A program made the translations under genes and the position numbers. Below the pieces are notes generated by a model that saw nothing but the letters and a program-made list of their open reading frames with translations, did no database searches and was not told where the DNA came from. Below, piece after piece: positions 17,492 to 26,007 of a stretch of 64,000 nucleotides of DNA (position 1 is the stretch's first letter; every line of letters starts with the position of its first letter). Source of the stretch: Dorea formicigenerans (lineage in GTDB: Bacteria > Bacillota > Clostridia > Lachnospirales > Lachnospiraceae); contig NZ_CP102279.1 in the NCBI RefSeq assembly GCF_025150245.1, forward strand, positions 3,124,305 through 3,188,304. The letters run 5' to 3'.

Positions 17492-18223
17492 ATGAAGGAA
17501 CAAAAGAAATCTTCTTGGGGAGCGGTTCTGGTGTCATTTTTAAAGGAATTTCTATTAAACTCATTCGAAGCCCCAGGTCATCTTTATTATGATGAAAATT
17601 TAACTAATGAAGGAAAAAGAAAGAAAAATTATATTTGGAGGGTGCTTCTACTGGTGACTGCGGTAGGAGTAGCTTTGCTTCCTGTTATAGCTTGGAACAT
17701 GTTTGTTCCAGATGTGCTATGGGCAAAAATAGTTACCGTTGTAGTGTGTGAAGGCTATGTTGTTTTTATAGTAAGTATGGAGATTATCCAAATAAAGGAT
17801 GAGCTAAAGGAAGATATGTTAAAAATAGGGGGATATAAAATTACTCCCAAAGGAAGTATTTCCCTATTTAAAGAAATTGATTTTAAGATTGCTCAAACAG
17901 AGTATTCTTATACAATATTGATTTCTAAGAAACCTTTAAAATGGCTTTATAAGAAGTTTTATGTTACAATCTATGGAAGACATGGAAAAGTAAAAAAGAT
18001 TGAATTGGTTCGAGCAGACAAAAAGTATTCTACGAAATATGAGACAATGAATGGTACAGTCTTAGAAAAGTTGCAAGAAGAAAATAATAGGTTTTTAAGG
18101 AAATGCTTAGGTACTCCCAGTAAAAAGAGTATGACAGGCGTCGAATATTATTATGAGTGGGGACAAATACAATCCTTCTATGATGATCGTTCTTGTCAAA
18201 CAGGAATTGTAATTATGTTTTAA
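17492..18223 (+). CDS. Membrane hypothetical protein
   Basis: A 243-residue protein. GAGGAG lies about 10 bases before the ATG at 17492; an in-frame TTG at 17483 is too close to that site. Two membrane segments at about 50-70 and 78-100 are followed by a soluble, lysine-rich domain. Unknown function; last gene of the accessory membrane-protein run. Confidence 0.55.
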   Translation: MKEQKKSSWGAVLVSFLKEFLLNSFEAPGHLYYDENLTNEGKRKKNYIWRVLLLVTAVGVALLPVIAWNMFVPDVLWAKIVTVVVCEGYVVFIVSMEIIQIKDELKEDMLKIGGYKITPKGSISLFKEIDFKIAQTEYSYTILISKKPLKWLYKKFYVTIYGRHGKVKKIELVRADKKYSTKYETMNGTVLEKLQEENNRFLRKCLGTPSKKSMTGVEYYYEWGQIQSFYDDRSCQTGIVIMF

Positions 18224-18388
18224 AATAAGGAATATTGTATCTCTTGCTTCCGTATGCAGAAAGATTACATCGGTACAGAGAAATGTGGTAGTGATACACC
18301 AAAGAACACAGGCGAAACCTTATATCTCGGTTCCACAAGTAGCGAATCTTTCAAAAGAGAGAGATGGGTAAAACTTCGCTGTTTATAT

Positions 18389-18432
18389 AATAGTAGGGGA
18401 CGATGTTTTATCCCCTGCTATTATACGTTTTT
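18389..18432. terminator. Terminator between convergent genes
   Basis: AATAGTAGGGGA pairs with TCCCCTGCTATT (one G-U pair, 10-nt loop), followed on the plus strand by TTTTTT at 18427. It would serve the plus-strand genes and possibly the DUF6040 gene on the minus strand. Confidence 0.75.
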
Positions 18433-18442
18433 TAGCATGTTT

Positions 18443-19411
18443 TCACCAATATTGCTTGGTACCTAACCGATTTTTCAAATAACATCTGATTCCAAGATAT
18501 ACTCCCTGAGAAAGTACGAAAAGCAATAGAAGATTTACGGAAAGTGCTTTTTTAATTGCTTCTCCAAAATAAATGATGACAGCAGTACTTGTCAGTATCA
18601 TCAGTAGAGTAATAACATCCCAACAGTTTTTCTTATATAATTCTATAACCTTTATTTCTATCAGTATCGCCAGTATCCCTGTCCCTGCCACACATATTCC
18701 GACAACCAATATCAGAAATAACCAATATACCATTCCGGCTATAAAAGGATTTGGAATTTTTGTGCTAATCTGTGCCACAGATTGCCCGGCATCAATTGTC
18801 CAACCGATAAAAGTTTGTAGGAATGACGCTGCATCATGGAAGAATGATTTACAATCGGAAAGGAACACATCGGACTGTACTGCCTGAAAAAGAGTGGTTG
18901 TCAGCGAATACCATGCAAGAAGGAACAAGGTTGTTTGGAACATTACCGTTTTTGCTTTATACTGTCCGGCAAGTCGCTCTTTTTGTGTTCCGTATTTCGC
19001 TTTTTCATTCTGATAGGCTGTCCGGTCACAGGATTCACATTTTTCATAGAGTACCGGCTTTTCTACCGGTATCTCTACGATTTTCTGATGTGTCCGGGCA
19101 TAATCCCGTTGTTGTGTTAAACAGCGTATTTTATTTTGATATTCCCCGATCATGACGTTTGCGCTTCGCAGCTTCTCTTTCTCGTTCCGCAATGCTCTGT
19201 CTGCCAGCTTCAAGTCGTTCTTTAATGCTTGAATATTCCCGGCTCTGTTCTCTTTGTTTAATTTCTCGTTCAAGATCAGAGATTCGTTGAGCTGCGTCTT
19301 CAGTTCCACGATAAGCTGGTCTTTCTGTTCCAGTTCTTCTTGTATCTCCTCGGTCAGGAGCAGAAGCTCTTCCAACTGTTCGGCGTTCTTTAATTCTCTG
19401 GATTCGTTCAT
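18443..19411 (-). CDS. DUF6040 family coiled-coil membrane protein (copy 1)
   Basis: A 322-residue protein I recognise as DUF6040. Residues 1-100 form a coiled coil (EQLEELLLLTEEIQEELEQK). It is followed by the conserved VEIPVEKPVLYEKCESCDR segment with a CxxC pair, then four membrane segments between about 155 and 310. It is a clear paralogue of the gene at 29223-30191 (same length, EIPVEKPVLY.KC and NRAGNIQALKNDL shared). Its first 280 bases overlap, in another frame, the surviving tail of a MobA/MobL relaxase, as in the intact copy. Probably a mobilization accessory left in a decayed element. Confidence 0.75.
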   Translation of the reverse strand: MNESRELKNAEQLEELLLLTEEIQEELEQKDQLIVELKTQLNESLILNEKLNKENRAGNIQALKNDLKLADRALRNEKEKLRSANVMIGEYQNKIRCLTQQRDYARTHQKIVEIPVEKPVLYEKCESCDRTAYQNEKAKYGTQKERLAGQYKAKTVMFQTTLFLLAWYSLTTTLFQAVQSDVFLSDCKSFFHDAASFLQTFIGWTIDAGQSVAQISTKIPNPFIAGMVYWLFLILVVGICVAGTGILAILIEIKVIELYKKNCWDVITLLMILTSTAVIIYFGEAIKKALSVNLLLLFVLSQGVYLGIRCYLKNRLGTKQYW

Positions 19412-19463
19412 CTATATCACGTCCTTTCTCTATCTGCTGTTCCAGTTCAGCAATTCGGTGTTA
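19131..19463 (-). pseudogene. C-terminal remnant of MobA/MobL relaxase
   Basis: An open frame with no start encodes RIAELEQQIEKGRDIDERI ... LEREIKQREQSREYSS ... RHDRGISK, closely matching the tail of the intact relaxase at 27782-29503 (ELEQQLEKGRLIDERI, LEREVKQREQSREHSS, NHDRGMSR). The N-terminal catalytic part is deleted. The frame stays open through the overlap with the DUF6040 gene, which argues that both frames were under selection. Confidence 0.8.
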
Positions 19464-19510
19464 TCCTCTGCTGATTTGGTCGTTTCAATCAATACGCTAC
19501 ATTCTTCCAT
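19430..19510 (-). pseudogene. Fragment of the coiled-coil accessory gene
   Basis: A 26-codon frame ending NTELLNWNSR corresponds to the end (NSELLNLNSN) of the 119-residue coiled-coil protein at 28845-29204. Its beginning is unrelated, so it is a junction product left after deletion of the relaxase gene. Confidence 0.55.
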
Positions 19511-19592
19511 CGTAATTCAGCCCTTTCTTTTTAATTTTGAATATGAAAAAAGCAGTCGATCATAAATGAAAGGCTGCTTTAAATCATATCCT

Positions 19593-19922
19593 TTATTGCT
19601 TTGTGTGGAGATTTAACTGATTGTCTATGTCCCGTCCGGCATACATTACTCTAAGTATTGTTACAACTTTTTTATCGCTGTCTGGAATATAAAGTACCAC
19701 ATAATTGTCTACTGGTAATACACGAAGTCCACGACTTTTCCACGGTTCTTTTTCATATTTTCGATAACGCTCCGGCATCGTATCCAGACTTAATATCTGT
19801 TCTTCCAGACGGTCAAGCTGTCCGCTTGCATTTTCCGGCGATTGTAATTCAAAAGAAATATATTCAAAAATCCCTCTCAAATCACTGTCAGCCTGTTCGG
19901 ATAATTCTACTTCATATATCAT
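19593..19922 (-). CDS. RelE/ParE-family toxin
   Basis: A 109-residue type II toxin of the RelE/ParE fold: IYEVELSEQADSDLRGIFEYIS, then PERYRKYEKEPWKSRGLRVLPVDNYVVLYI and VVTILRVMYAGRD. Members of this fold are ribosome-dependent mRNA nucleases or gyrase poisons; I cannot tell which from sequence. Its start overlaps the antitoxin stop by 4 bases, which gives the usual coupling. Confidence 0.88.
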   Translation of the reverse strand: MIYEVELSEQADSDLRGIFEYISFELQSPENASGQLDRLEEQILSLDTMPERYRKYEKEPWKSRGLRVLPVDNYVVLYIPDSDKKVVTILRVMYAGRDIDNQLNLHTKQ

Positions 19923-20227
19923 AAGCCATAATCCTTGCGAATGTCAGCAAATGCTTTCTTCGCATTTTTTGTCCGTCCAGCCTGCATATCCGCATATCCT
20001 TTCTCCAATTCTTCATTGAACTCTGCTTCTGATAATGTGCTGATATCAACAGGTCTGTCAGATGGTATTTTTACTTCAAACGGAAGTCCTCTCTGTAAGA
20101 TAATCTGTTTATAAAACATATTGATAGCACTGGAAGCAGGGATACCAAGTGTAGACAGGATACTTTCTGCTTTTTCTTTGACATCTGGTTCAATCCTTGC
20201 ATATAAATTTGCTGATTTTGTAGCCAT
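19919..20227 (-). CDS. RelB/DinJ-family antitoxin
   Basis: A 102-residue antitoxin starting at 20227 (MATKSANLYARIEPDVKEKA), with AAAGGAGATG upstream; a longer in-frame start lacks a site. The N-terminal ribbon-helix-helix half binds DNA (LGIPASSAINMFYKQIILQ), and the C-terminal half (EFNEELEKGYADMQAG) should wrap the toxin. It probably represses its own promoter together with the toxin. Confidence 0.9.
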   Translation of the reverse strand: MATKSANLYARIEPDVKEKAESILSTLGIPASSAINMFYKQIILQRGLPFEVKIPSDRPVDISTLSEAEFNEELEKGYADMQAGRTKNAKKAFADIRKDYGL

Positions 20228-20306
20228 ATAAAACATCTCCTTTCGTGAGTAGTATTTCCATCTATCTTTATTATATGCAAATGTCCGCACAATAGCAATA
20301 CTAATT

Positions 20307-20456
20307 TTATGCTCCAATAATCTTATTGAATAACTGTAACAATACATCTTTTACGCCGGACGCATTGAATACAAGACCAACGGCTACTAAGGCAACTACC
20401 AAGAATCCGATAAGTTTGGAAAACTCACGCTTACAGGATAATCGAACTACTGCATA
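20307..20456 (-). pseudogene. Fragment of a TcpD-like conjugation membrane protein
   Basis: An open frame without a start encodes KREFSKLIGFLVVALVAVGL followed by FNASGVKDVLLQLFNKIIGA. A single membrane segment and a short amphipathic tail resemble small TcpD-type membrane proteins of conjugative elements. The N-terminus is cut off at about 20456. It is consistent with decayed transfer genes next to the toxin-antitoxin pair. Confidence 0.45.
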
Positions 20457-20616
20457 CTAACCGCCACAGGGAACTCCTAATCCCTTGCTCATGAGGGGAA
20501 GAATAGTTTATCATATTGTAAAAAAATATAAAAAAATATAAAAAGTTTTTGTGTTTTTAAATGATTTGTTAAGGTTAGTTGTTTATATATAGAGAAGAAT
20601 AATTAAGAGAAAAGTG

Positions 20617-21171
20617 ATGGATATGATACAAGACTGGATGATAATAAACAAAATTAAGATGGGAGATCCTGATGCATGGGATATTTTAGTACATAAATAT
20701 TATGATAGTGTGTATTTTTATTGTGTTCGCAGATGTTATGGAGACTGCGATATAGCTTCTGATTTAACACAGGATATTTTTTTAAAATTGGTAGAAAGTT
20801 TACCTAGATACCGATTCATAGGAAAATTTCAAAATTATCTATACACTATGGCTGTCAATACTTGCAATAATTATTTGAAAAAAAGACATATTGAGCAAAT
20901 AGAACTCACAGATAATTTTACAACTGATTTAGACACTTCATTGATTGATGAAATATTACATGATGAGAGAAAAGAAACGGTTCAAAAAGCACTTGATTTA
21001 CTTCCTGAAATACAACGAGAGGTTGTGATACTACGGTATTATCACGATTTAAAGGTAAAAGATATTGCGACAATTACTGGCGTGGGGGTATCTACTGTAC
21101 AGTCACGTATTTATCAAGGCCTTAGAAAATTAGAAAAAGTTTTAGAAAGAGAGGAATTTTATGATGGATAA
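20617..21171 (+). CDS. ECF-type RNA polymerase sigma factor
   Basis: A 184-residue sigma-70 family factor. Region 2 is at about 8-75 (WDILVHKYYDSVYFYCVRRC, DLTQDIFLKLVESLPRY); region 4 is at about 125-180 (LLPEIQREVVILRYYHDLKVKDIA, GVSTVQSRIYQGLRKLEK). GTG at 20614 and ATG at 20617 are both possible starts; the ribosome binding site is weak (AGAGAAAAG). It overlaps the following membrane-protein gene by 11 bases, as sigma/anti-sigma pairs do, and probably drives the ABC transporter genes. Confidence 0.9.
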   Translation: MDMIQDWMIINKIKMGDPDAWDILVHKYYDSVYFYCVRRCYGDCDIASDLTQDIFLKLVESLPRYRFIGKFQNYLYTMAVNTCNNYLKKRHIEQIELTDNFTTDLDTSLIDEILHDERKETVQKALDLLPEIQREVVILRYYHDLKVKDIATITGVGVSTVQSRIYQGLRKLEKVLEREEFYDG

Positions 21172-21916
21172 AAAAGATATTATATCGAAATTGGCTGGTT
21201 ATAAATTAGAAGGTGATATAGAAGGACGTGAAAAAACCATCGAATTAGGATATGAAATAATGATTAGACTTGAAATGAGTCGACATTCTTACTTTGAGCT
21301 ATTCCTGTCAACTTTTCGCTTCATACATGTTCATACTTGGATAATTCAATTATTCATCTTTCTATCAGGGATAACTATGGCATTAAATTTTAAAAATTTA
21401 CAGCCGATAAGTGAAATAATGTTATGCATTACAGGTGTAATATTCATTTCGGCTTTATTTTTTTTAGATGAATTATTCAAAAGTTTTACTACAGGAATGT
21501 GGGAATTGGAACAGACATTCAAATATGATTTGCGACAACATATTATGATGAAATTATTGATTTTTGGCATTATTGATATGGTAATTGTTATTTTGCTTTC
21601 TCTTATGACTAAATCTATAGTATCTTTGCCTTTGTATCAGATATTAGTCTATGTACTTGTTCCATACAATATTGTTTGCATTATTTTATTTTCGCTTATA
21701 ACTATATGGAGAAAGCAATTACATAATTATTTCCTATGGTGTATATCGGGAAGTATTTGTGTCGCAGTTATTTTAATTGCAAATATCTTTAAAATATATG
21801 AAATCCGAATGCTTTATTGGGGAATAGCATATTTCATTACAACGACAATATTAGGGATTATCTTATATTCTCAAACTAAAATAATCAAATGGGAGGTAGC
21901 TTCAGTATGGAATTAA
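21161..21916 (+). CDS. Multi-spanning membrane protein, candidate anti-sigma factor
   Basis: A 251-residue protein that begins inside the sigma gene. About 70 N-terminal cytosolic residues precede six membrane segments between about 60 and 245. It has no zinc-binding HxxxCxxC anti-sigma motif. Its position and overlap suggest it holds the sigma factor or is part of the transporter; neither is shown by sequence. Confidence 0.6.
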   Translation: MMDKKDIISKLAGYKLEGDIEGREKTIELGYEIMIRLEMSRHSYFELFLSTFRFIHVHTWIIQLFIFLSGITMALNFKNLQPISEIMLCITGVIFISALFFLDELFKSFTTGMWELEQTFKYDLRQHIMMKLLIFGIIDMVIVILLSLMTKSIVSLPLYQILVYVLVPYNIVCIILFSLITIWRKQLHNYFLWCISGSICVAVILIANIFKIYEIRMLYWGIAYFITTTILGIILYSQTKIIKWEVASVWN

Positions 21917-22773
21917 CTATTAATAATATAACAAAACAATATGGGAATGTAACTGTGCTTGATGATGTGTCGTATCGATTTACTCCTGGAATTTACGGAA
22001 TATTAGGTGCTAATGGGGCGGGTAAAACAACTTTATTTCGTATTATTTGTGGACTGATGAGAGCAAATTGTGGAAATATACAATATGACCATAAAGATAT
22101 TGCTCTGCAAGCAGAATATTATCGCTCGATTCTTGGATTCTTACCACAAGATTTTCGATACTATCCTGATTTTACAGGATTAAATTTTATGATGTATATC
22201 GCTTCATTGAAAGGCTTAAATGGGAAAATAGCAAAAAAGAGATGTTTAGATTTATTGATTCAGGTTGGCTTAGATGATGTGAAAAATAAAAAAATCAGAA
22301 AGTATTCTGGCGGAATGAAACAGAGACTAGGTATCGCTCAAGCAATGATTAATAATCCGGAAATTTTAATATTAGATGAACCTACGGTAGGGCTCGATCC
22401 CAAAGAGCGAGTTAAATTTAGAAAACTGATAAGTTCGTTTGCATCAGAAAAAATAGTATTATTGTCTACACATATTGTATCAGATATAGAATATATAGCA
22501 GATGAAATCATTATTCTAAAAAAAGGTAGAATTGAAAATACAGGCACAATAAGATATTTGTTGAAAGATATTAACAAGTGTGTATGGGAATGCCTGGTTC
22601 CAGAAAAAGAAGTAAATCGAATTGAGCAAGTATATACAGTAAGTAATCGTAAATATGGAGAAGACGGAGTTGTTCTTCGACTTATTTCAAGGGAAAAACC
22701 TTTTGCAAATGCGAAACAAGTTGATCCGGTTTTAGAAGATTTGTATTTGTTTTATTTTAGAGAGGGGGAATGA
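21907..22773 (+). CDS. ABC transporter ATP-binding protein
   Basis: A 288-residue ATPase starting at the ATG at 21907, after GGGAGGTAGCTTCAGT. Walker A is GANGAGKTT, the signature is YSGGMKQRLGIAQ, and Walker B is ILILDEPTVGLD. The C-terminal 80 residues are typical of ABC-2-type exporters that handle antimicrobial peptides. It overlaps the membrane-protein gene and precedes its permease by 4 bases. Confidence 0.93.
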   Translation: MELTINNITKQYGNVTVLDDVSYRFTPGIYGILGANGAGKTTLFRIICGLMRANCGNIQYDHKDIALQAEYYRSILGFLPQDFRYYPDFTGLNFMMYIASLKGLNGKIAKKRCLDLLIQVGLDDVKNKKIRKYSGGMKQRLGIAQAMINNPEILILDEPTVGLDPKERVKFRKLISSFASEKIVLLSTHIVSDIEYIADEIIILKKGRIENTGTIRYLLKDINKCVWECLVPEKEVNRIEQVYTVSNRKYGEDGVVLRLISREKPFANAKQVDPVLEDLYLFYFREGE

Positions 22774-22777
22774 GAGT

Positions 22778-23944
22778 ATGACATCGCTAATTAAGTTTGA
22801 ACTTGGGAAAATATTGAGAAACCGAACTGTATTTGGTGGGATTGTTGTAGGATGCTTAGTCCTTCTGGGGATTTTTTTTGTTGGGTATCACTATTCACAG
22901 CTATCAATGAGTGAAGCGAGTAATAAGAAAAAGGGGTTTGAAAAGAGCCTCGATGTAATAATAGATGAAAAATATTCTGGAGAGTTTACAGATGAAAAAG
23001 TTAAAATGATTCTGTCTGATTCTATGAATAATTTCCAAGAGAATGAAGAGAAAAAAGTTGTTAATAAGCCTTTTTATCCATTTTATTGGGAAATGGGAGA
23101 TACTTTTTTTTCAAAAGATGCCGAAAATGTTTATTCAGAAATGATTGAACAGGTTAATAAAGGCCAAAGATTAACAATAGAAGACGTGGATTTATATTCA
23201 TTGGACGAGGTTGGATTTAAAAAATTTGATACTCCTTTGACATTAGGAAATTATGTTCCATGGACAGACTTATATCGAGTACTTGGATATATATATGCTC
23301 TTTTGTCCATAATTACAATATTGGTATCTTCCATAGTGTTTTCAGATGATAATTCTAAAAATATCAATCAGATTCTGTTAGTTACAAAATATGGAAGAAA
23401 CAAAATGATATTTGCTAAATTGATTGCGACAAGTATTATTACAGTGAGTTTATTTATTATTTTTCAATTGGTCAACATAGGTGTTTTCTCTACAATGTAT
23501 GATATGAGCGGATGGAATTCAGACATACAAACAAATTTGTCGTTGGGATTATTTGACTTCCCTTTGCAATATAACCATATTCAAATATACTTTTTAATTC
23601 TTGTCATGCAATTAGTTGGTATTGGATTTGTTGAGAGTGTAACATTGTTAATATCAGCTCTTATGCATTCATCTATGTCAGTATTAGCTGTTTCATTAGG
23701 GGTATATATATTACCATTATTGCTGGTGCAAATGATAAAAACAGGGGTAGGTAACAAAATTTTGTATTTGTTTCCAATAAATAATTTGAATGTACAAAAT
23801 ATATTAGGTATTCTATATTCAAAAGATGCTTTTTTCTTCCATTCCTTCTTCATTAATATAGGATTTATATTTATTTTTCAGCTCTTAATACGAGTAGGGA
23901 TGCAACTATATTGCTTTATTTATATTAAACATTGGAAGTTTTAA
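22778..23944 (+). CDS. ABC-2-type permease
   Basis: A 388-residue permease partner of the preceding ATPase. One N-terminal membrane segment (about 20-40), a large extracytoplasmic loop (about 42-165), then five segments between 170 and 385. This layout is common in exporters involved in peptide resistance or immunity. The substrate is unknown. Confidence 0.85.
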   Translation: MTSLIKFELGKILRNRTVFGGIVVGCLVLLGIFFVGYHYSQLSMSEASNKKKGFEKSLDVIIDEKYSGEFTDEKVKMILSDSMNNFQENEEKKVVNKPFYPFYWEMGDTFFSKDAENVYSEMIEQVNKGQRLTIEDVDLYSLDEVGFKKFDTPLTLGNYVPWTDLYRVLGYIYALLSIITILVSSIVFSDDNSKNINQILLVTKYGRNKMIFAKLIATSIITVSLFIIFQLVNIGVFSTMYDMSGWNSDIQTNLSLGLFDFPLQYNHIQIYFLILVMQLVGIGFVESVTLLISALMHSSMSVLAVSLGVYILPLLLVQMIKTGVGNKILYLFPINNLNVQNILGILYSKDAFFFHSFFINIGFIFIFQLLIRVGMQLYCFIYIKHWKF

Positions 23945-24030
23945 TGATTTTTTCAATGAAAATGCAATTGAAGAAAAAATATGATATCATGTGAGTAACA
24001 AATCGGAATTTGTGTGTGGAGGTGATGGTT

Positions 24031-24465
24031 GTGAAGAAAAAAGTAACAATAGCGTTTGTCATCACTGGCATTCTTGCTATAAGTACAATGATTATATTTT
24101 CAACATATAAGTCTTCGGAAGCCTATCGAAAAGCAAAAGCAAAGACACAGTGGGAGTGTTCTGTGGTCTGTGCGGAAAAGTCAACGCCTGATTCCTATGT
24201 AATTACATATTCTGACGCAAAAATTTTGTCTAATACAGGCGTGTTGACAGTTCAGAACAGAAACGATTTTGACATTACTGTACATCTGCTCTGTGAAGGA
24301 AAACAGGAACTTGTATCTGACAGTATTCCTGCTGGCGGTTGCTATTCTTTTCAGAATGTTACAGATAAAGAATACACGGTAGGTATTCATGCTGAGGTTG
24401 ATGAAAATACGGATATAAAAGCATTTGTATATGATGGAAAAGACACTGAACCATATACAAGATAA
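24031..24465 (+). CDS. Membrane-anchored extracytoplasmic protein
   Basis: A 144-residue protein. GGAGG at 24018 is about 8 bases from the GTG at 24031 and too close to the ATG at 24025, so I choose the GTG. An N-terminal membrane anchor (about 4-24) is followed by a small beta-rich domain (GVLTVQNRNDFDITVHLLC, IPAGGCYSFQNV) with three cysteines. It is the last gene of the sigma/ABC cassette and may be its sensor or lipoprotein-like partner. Confidence 0.55.
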   Translation: MKKKVTIAFVITGILAISTMIIFSTYKSSEAYRKAKAKTQWECSVVCAEKSTPDSYVITYSDAKILSNTGVLTVQNRNDFDITVHLLCEGKQELVSDSIPAGGCYSFQNVTDKEYTVGIHAEVDENTDIKAFVYDGKDTEPYTR

Positions 24466-24486
24466 ATGGTTTCTAATTGCAAGATA

Positions 24487-24498
24487 AATTCAAGTTTG
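24487..24498. repeat. Candidate attL core (12-bp direct repeat)
   Basis: AATTCAAGTTTG occurs here and again at 34428-34439, flanking the integrase-to-DUF6061 segment in direct orientation; GAA follows both copies two bases later. It lies about 130 bases from the integrase stop codon. This is a plausible core site; exact crossover is not provable from one sequence. Confidence 0.5.
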
Positions 24499-24569
24499 CC
24501 GAAATATTTTTATAACTTTCCCTATTTTACAGGCTTTTTAGCCTATTCATTAGTGAAATGATATGTATT

Positions 24570-24619
24570 TTCCCTTATTTTTGCCCTTATGAGATAATCG
24601 TAAGGGAAATAAGGGAAAG
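24570..24619. repeat. Integrase arm-type repeats, left end
   Basis: Four related octamers: TTCCCTTA, TGCCCTTA, then TAAGGGAAA and TAAGGGAAAG in the opposite orientation. The same set recurs at 34254-34332. Paired arm-type sites at both element ends are typical for tyrosine recombinases of the Tn916 type. Confidence 0.6.
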
Positions 24620-24625
24620 TTTTAT

Positions 24626-25921
24626 TTAGTCGTTGCCTGCCACTTTATCAAGTAACTTTGCGGATTCCCGTTTGGCTTTTCTCGTGGAGTGGGCGTAGAC
24701 ATTCATTGTGGTACTGACATCTGAGTGCCCTAACAGTTCCTGCACATCCTTTGGTGCTGCTCCGTTTGCCAGAAGGTTGCTTGTGTAGGTGTGTCGCAAC
24801 TGGTGAAAATGAAATCCTTCAAATCCATCCAGTTTCTGAGCAATCTTCCTGCAAACAATTCCTAACGTACTTGGCAGTTCCAGACTTCCATCCGGTCTTA
24901 AGCAGACAAAGGATATTTCCTTATAATCTTCTGGAACATTCTCTGTTCCGTCCAGATGATAGAACTCATAGTAAACTCTGTTTTTGTCTTTTACTTCTCT
25001 GTAGTAGTTTTTGTGGTAAAGTTCTCCGTACTGCATTCGGTTTTTAAGTTGTTCCTTTCGGGCATTGCGAAGAATCTCTGCCAGTGTATCTCCAAAATCA
25101 ACAATCCTTACCTTTTTTCGTTTGGTTGGTCCGATGATATTCTTGTGCCTTGAACCATCATATCGGATACTGCGTCTGATTGTAAGGCACTGTTCTTCAA
25201 GATTTACATCCTGCCATGCCAGACCACAGGCTTCACCGATACGAAGTCCTGCATAATAAGCTATCTGGATTGGAAGAATTGCCGGTGGATTGTAATCCTG
25301 TAGAAATTCAATCAGTCTTTCATAATCCTCTCGTGGAATTGGCTGTATATCGCCATCCATGTCATCATCGGAAAACAAGTCAACCTCATCCGTCTGGTAT
25401 TTCAGCTTAATATACTGCATAGGATTGAAGGTGATATATTGCTTTGGTGATACTGCAAATCGAAATGACTGCTGTAATACTGCCGAGAAAGAACGAATGT
25501 AATCTTTGCTGTAGCCTTTTCTTTCTGAACCATCGGGATAAGTGCCACCAAAGGAAAGCAGATCGAAGAAGGCTTGTAAATGCTCAGATGTTACATTTTT
25601 CAGCTTTCTTTCTGAAATTGGATGCTTCTTGATATTGGTAATAGCACCGAGGTAATTCTGGACTGTCCCATTACTGAGCGTACCGGTTTTTAATTCTTCC
25701 TCTGCCCATATATCAAGTAGTTCTCCAACTGTAATATTTTCCGACTTTGCAATGAATTTCTTGCTTTCGTAATCGTCCATTGCCTGACGGAGCAGTTTTT
25801 CCGTTTCATTTTTACTTTCTGTTCCAGCGTATTCTTTTTGAACAAGATTGCCGCTTGCATCTTCTACATAGAAGCGGTAGTACCATTTCTTTCCTTTTTT
25901 TCTTACAGATCCTTTTGCCAT
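24626..25921 (-). CDS. int: Tyrosine recombinase/integrase of mobilizable element
   Basis: A 431-residue integrase starting at 25921 (MAKGSVRKKGKKWYYRF). Domains: an N-terminal AP2-like arm-binding region (about 1-55), a SAM-like core-binding domain (about 60-180), and a catalytic domain with arginine in GLRIGEACGL, HxxR in FHFHQLRHTY, and tyrosine in NVYAHST near the C-terminus. It catalyses integration and excision of the 24.49-34.44 kb element. The stop codon faces the left att site, as usual. The XRE gene and xis lie upstream. Confidence 0.96.
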   Translation of the reverse strand: MAKGSVRKKGKKWYYRFYVEDASGNLVQKEYAGTESKNETEKLLRQAMDDYESKKFIAKSENITVGELLDIWAEEELKTGTLSNGTVQNYLGAITNIKKHPISERKLKNVTSEHLQAFFDLLSFGGTYPDGSERKGYSKDYIRSFSAVLQQSFRFAVSPKQYITFNPMQYIKLKYQTDEVDLFSDDDMDGDIQPIPREDYERLIEFLQDYNPPAILPIQIAYYAGLRIGEACGLAWQDVNLEEQCLTIRRSIRYDGSRHKNIIGPTKRKKVRIVDFGDTLAEILRNARKEQLKNRMQYGELYHKNYYREVKDKNRVYYEFYHLDGTENVPEDYKEISFVCLRPDGSLELPSTLGIVCRKIAQKLDGFEGFHFHQLRHTYTSNLLANGAAPKDVQELLGHSDVSTTMNVYAHSTRKAKRESAKLLDKVAGND

Positions 25922-26007
25922 AATCGTGTGTCTCCTTTCGATATCAGACAATCGGAACTGATGAAATGCTTCTTGCGTGTAAGTATATCATAACTCCGGT
26001 TGTCGTT

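Noticed and set aside
18254..18466. Plus-strand open frame of 70 codons
   Set aside because: No ribosome binding site, and its last third covers the terminator hairpin at 18389-18432.
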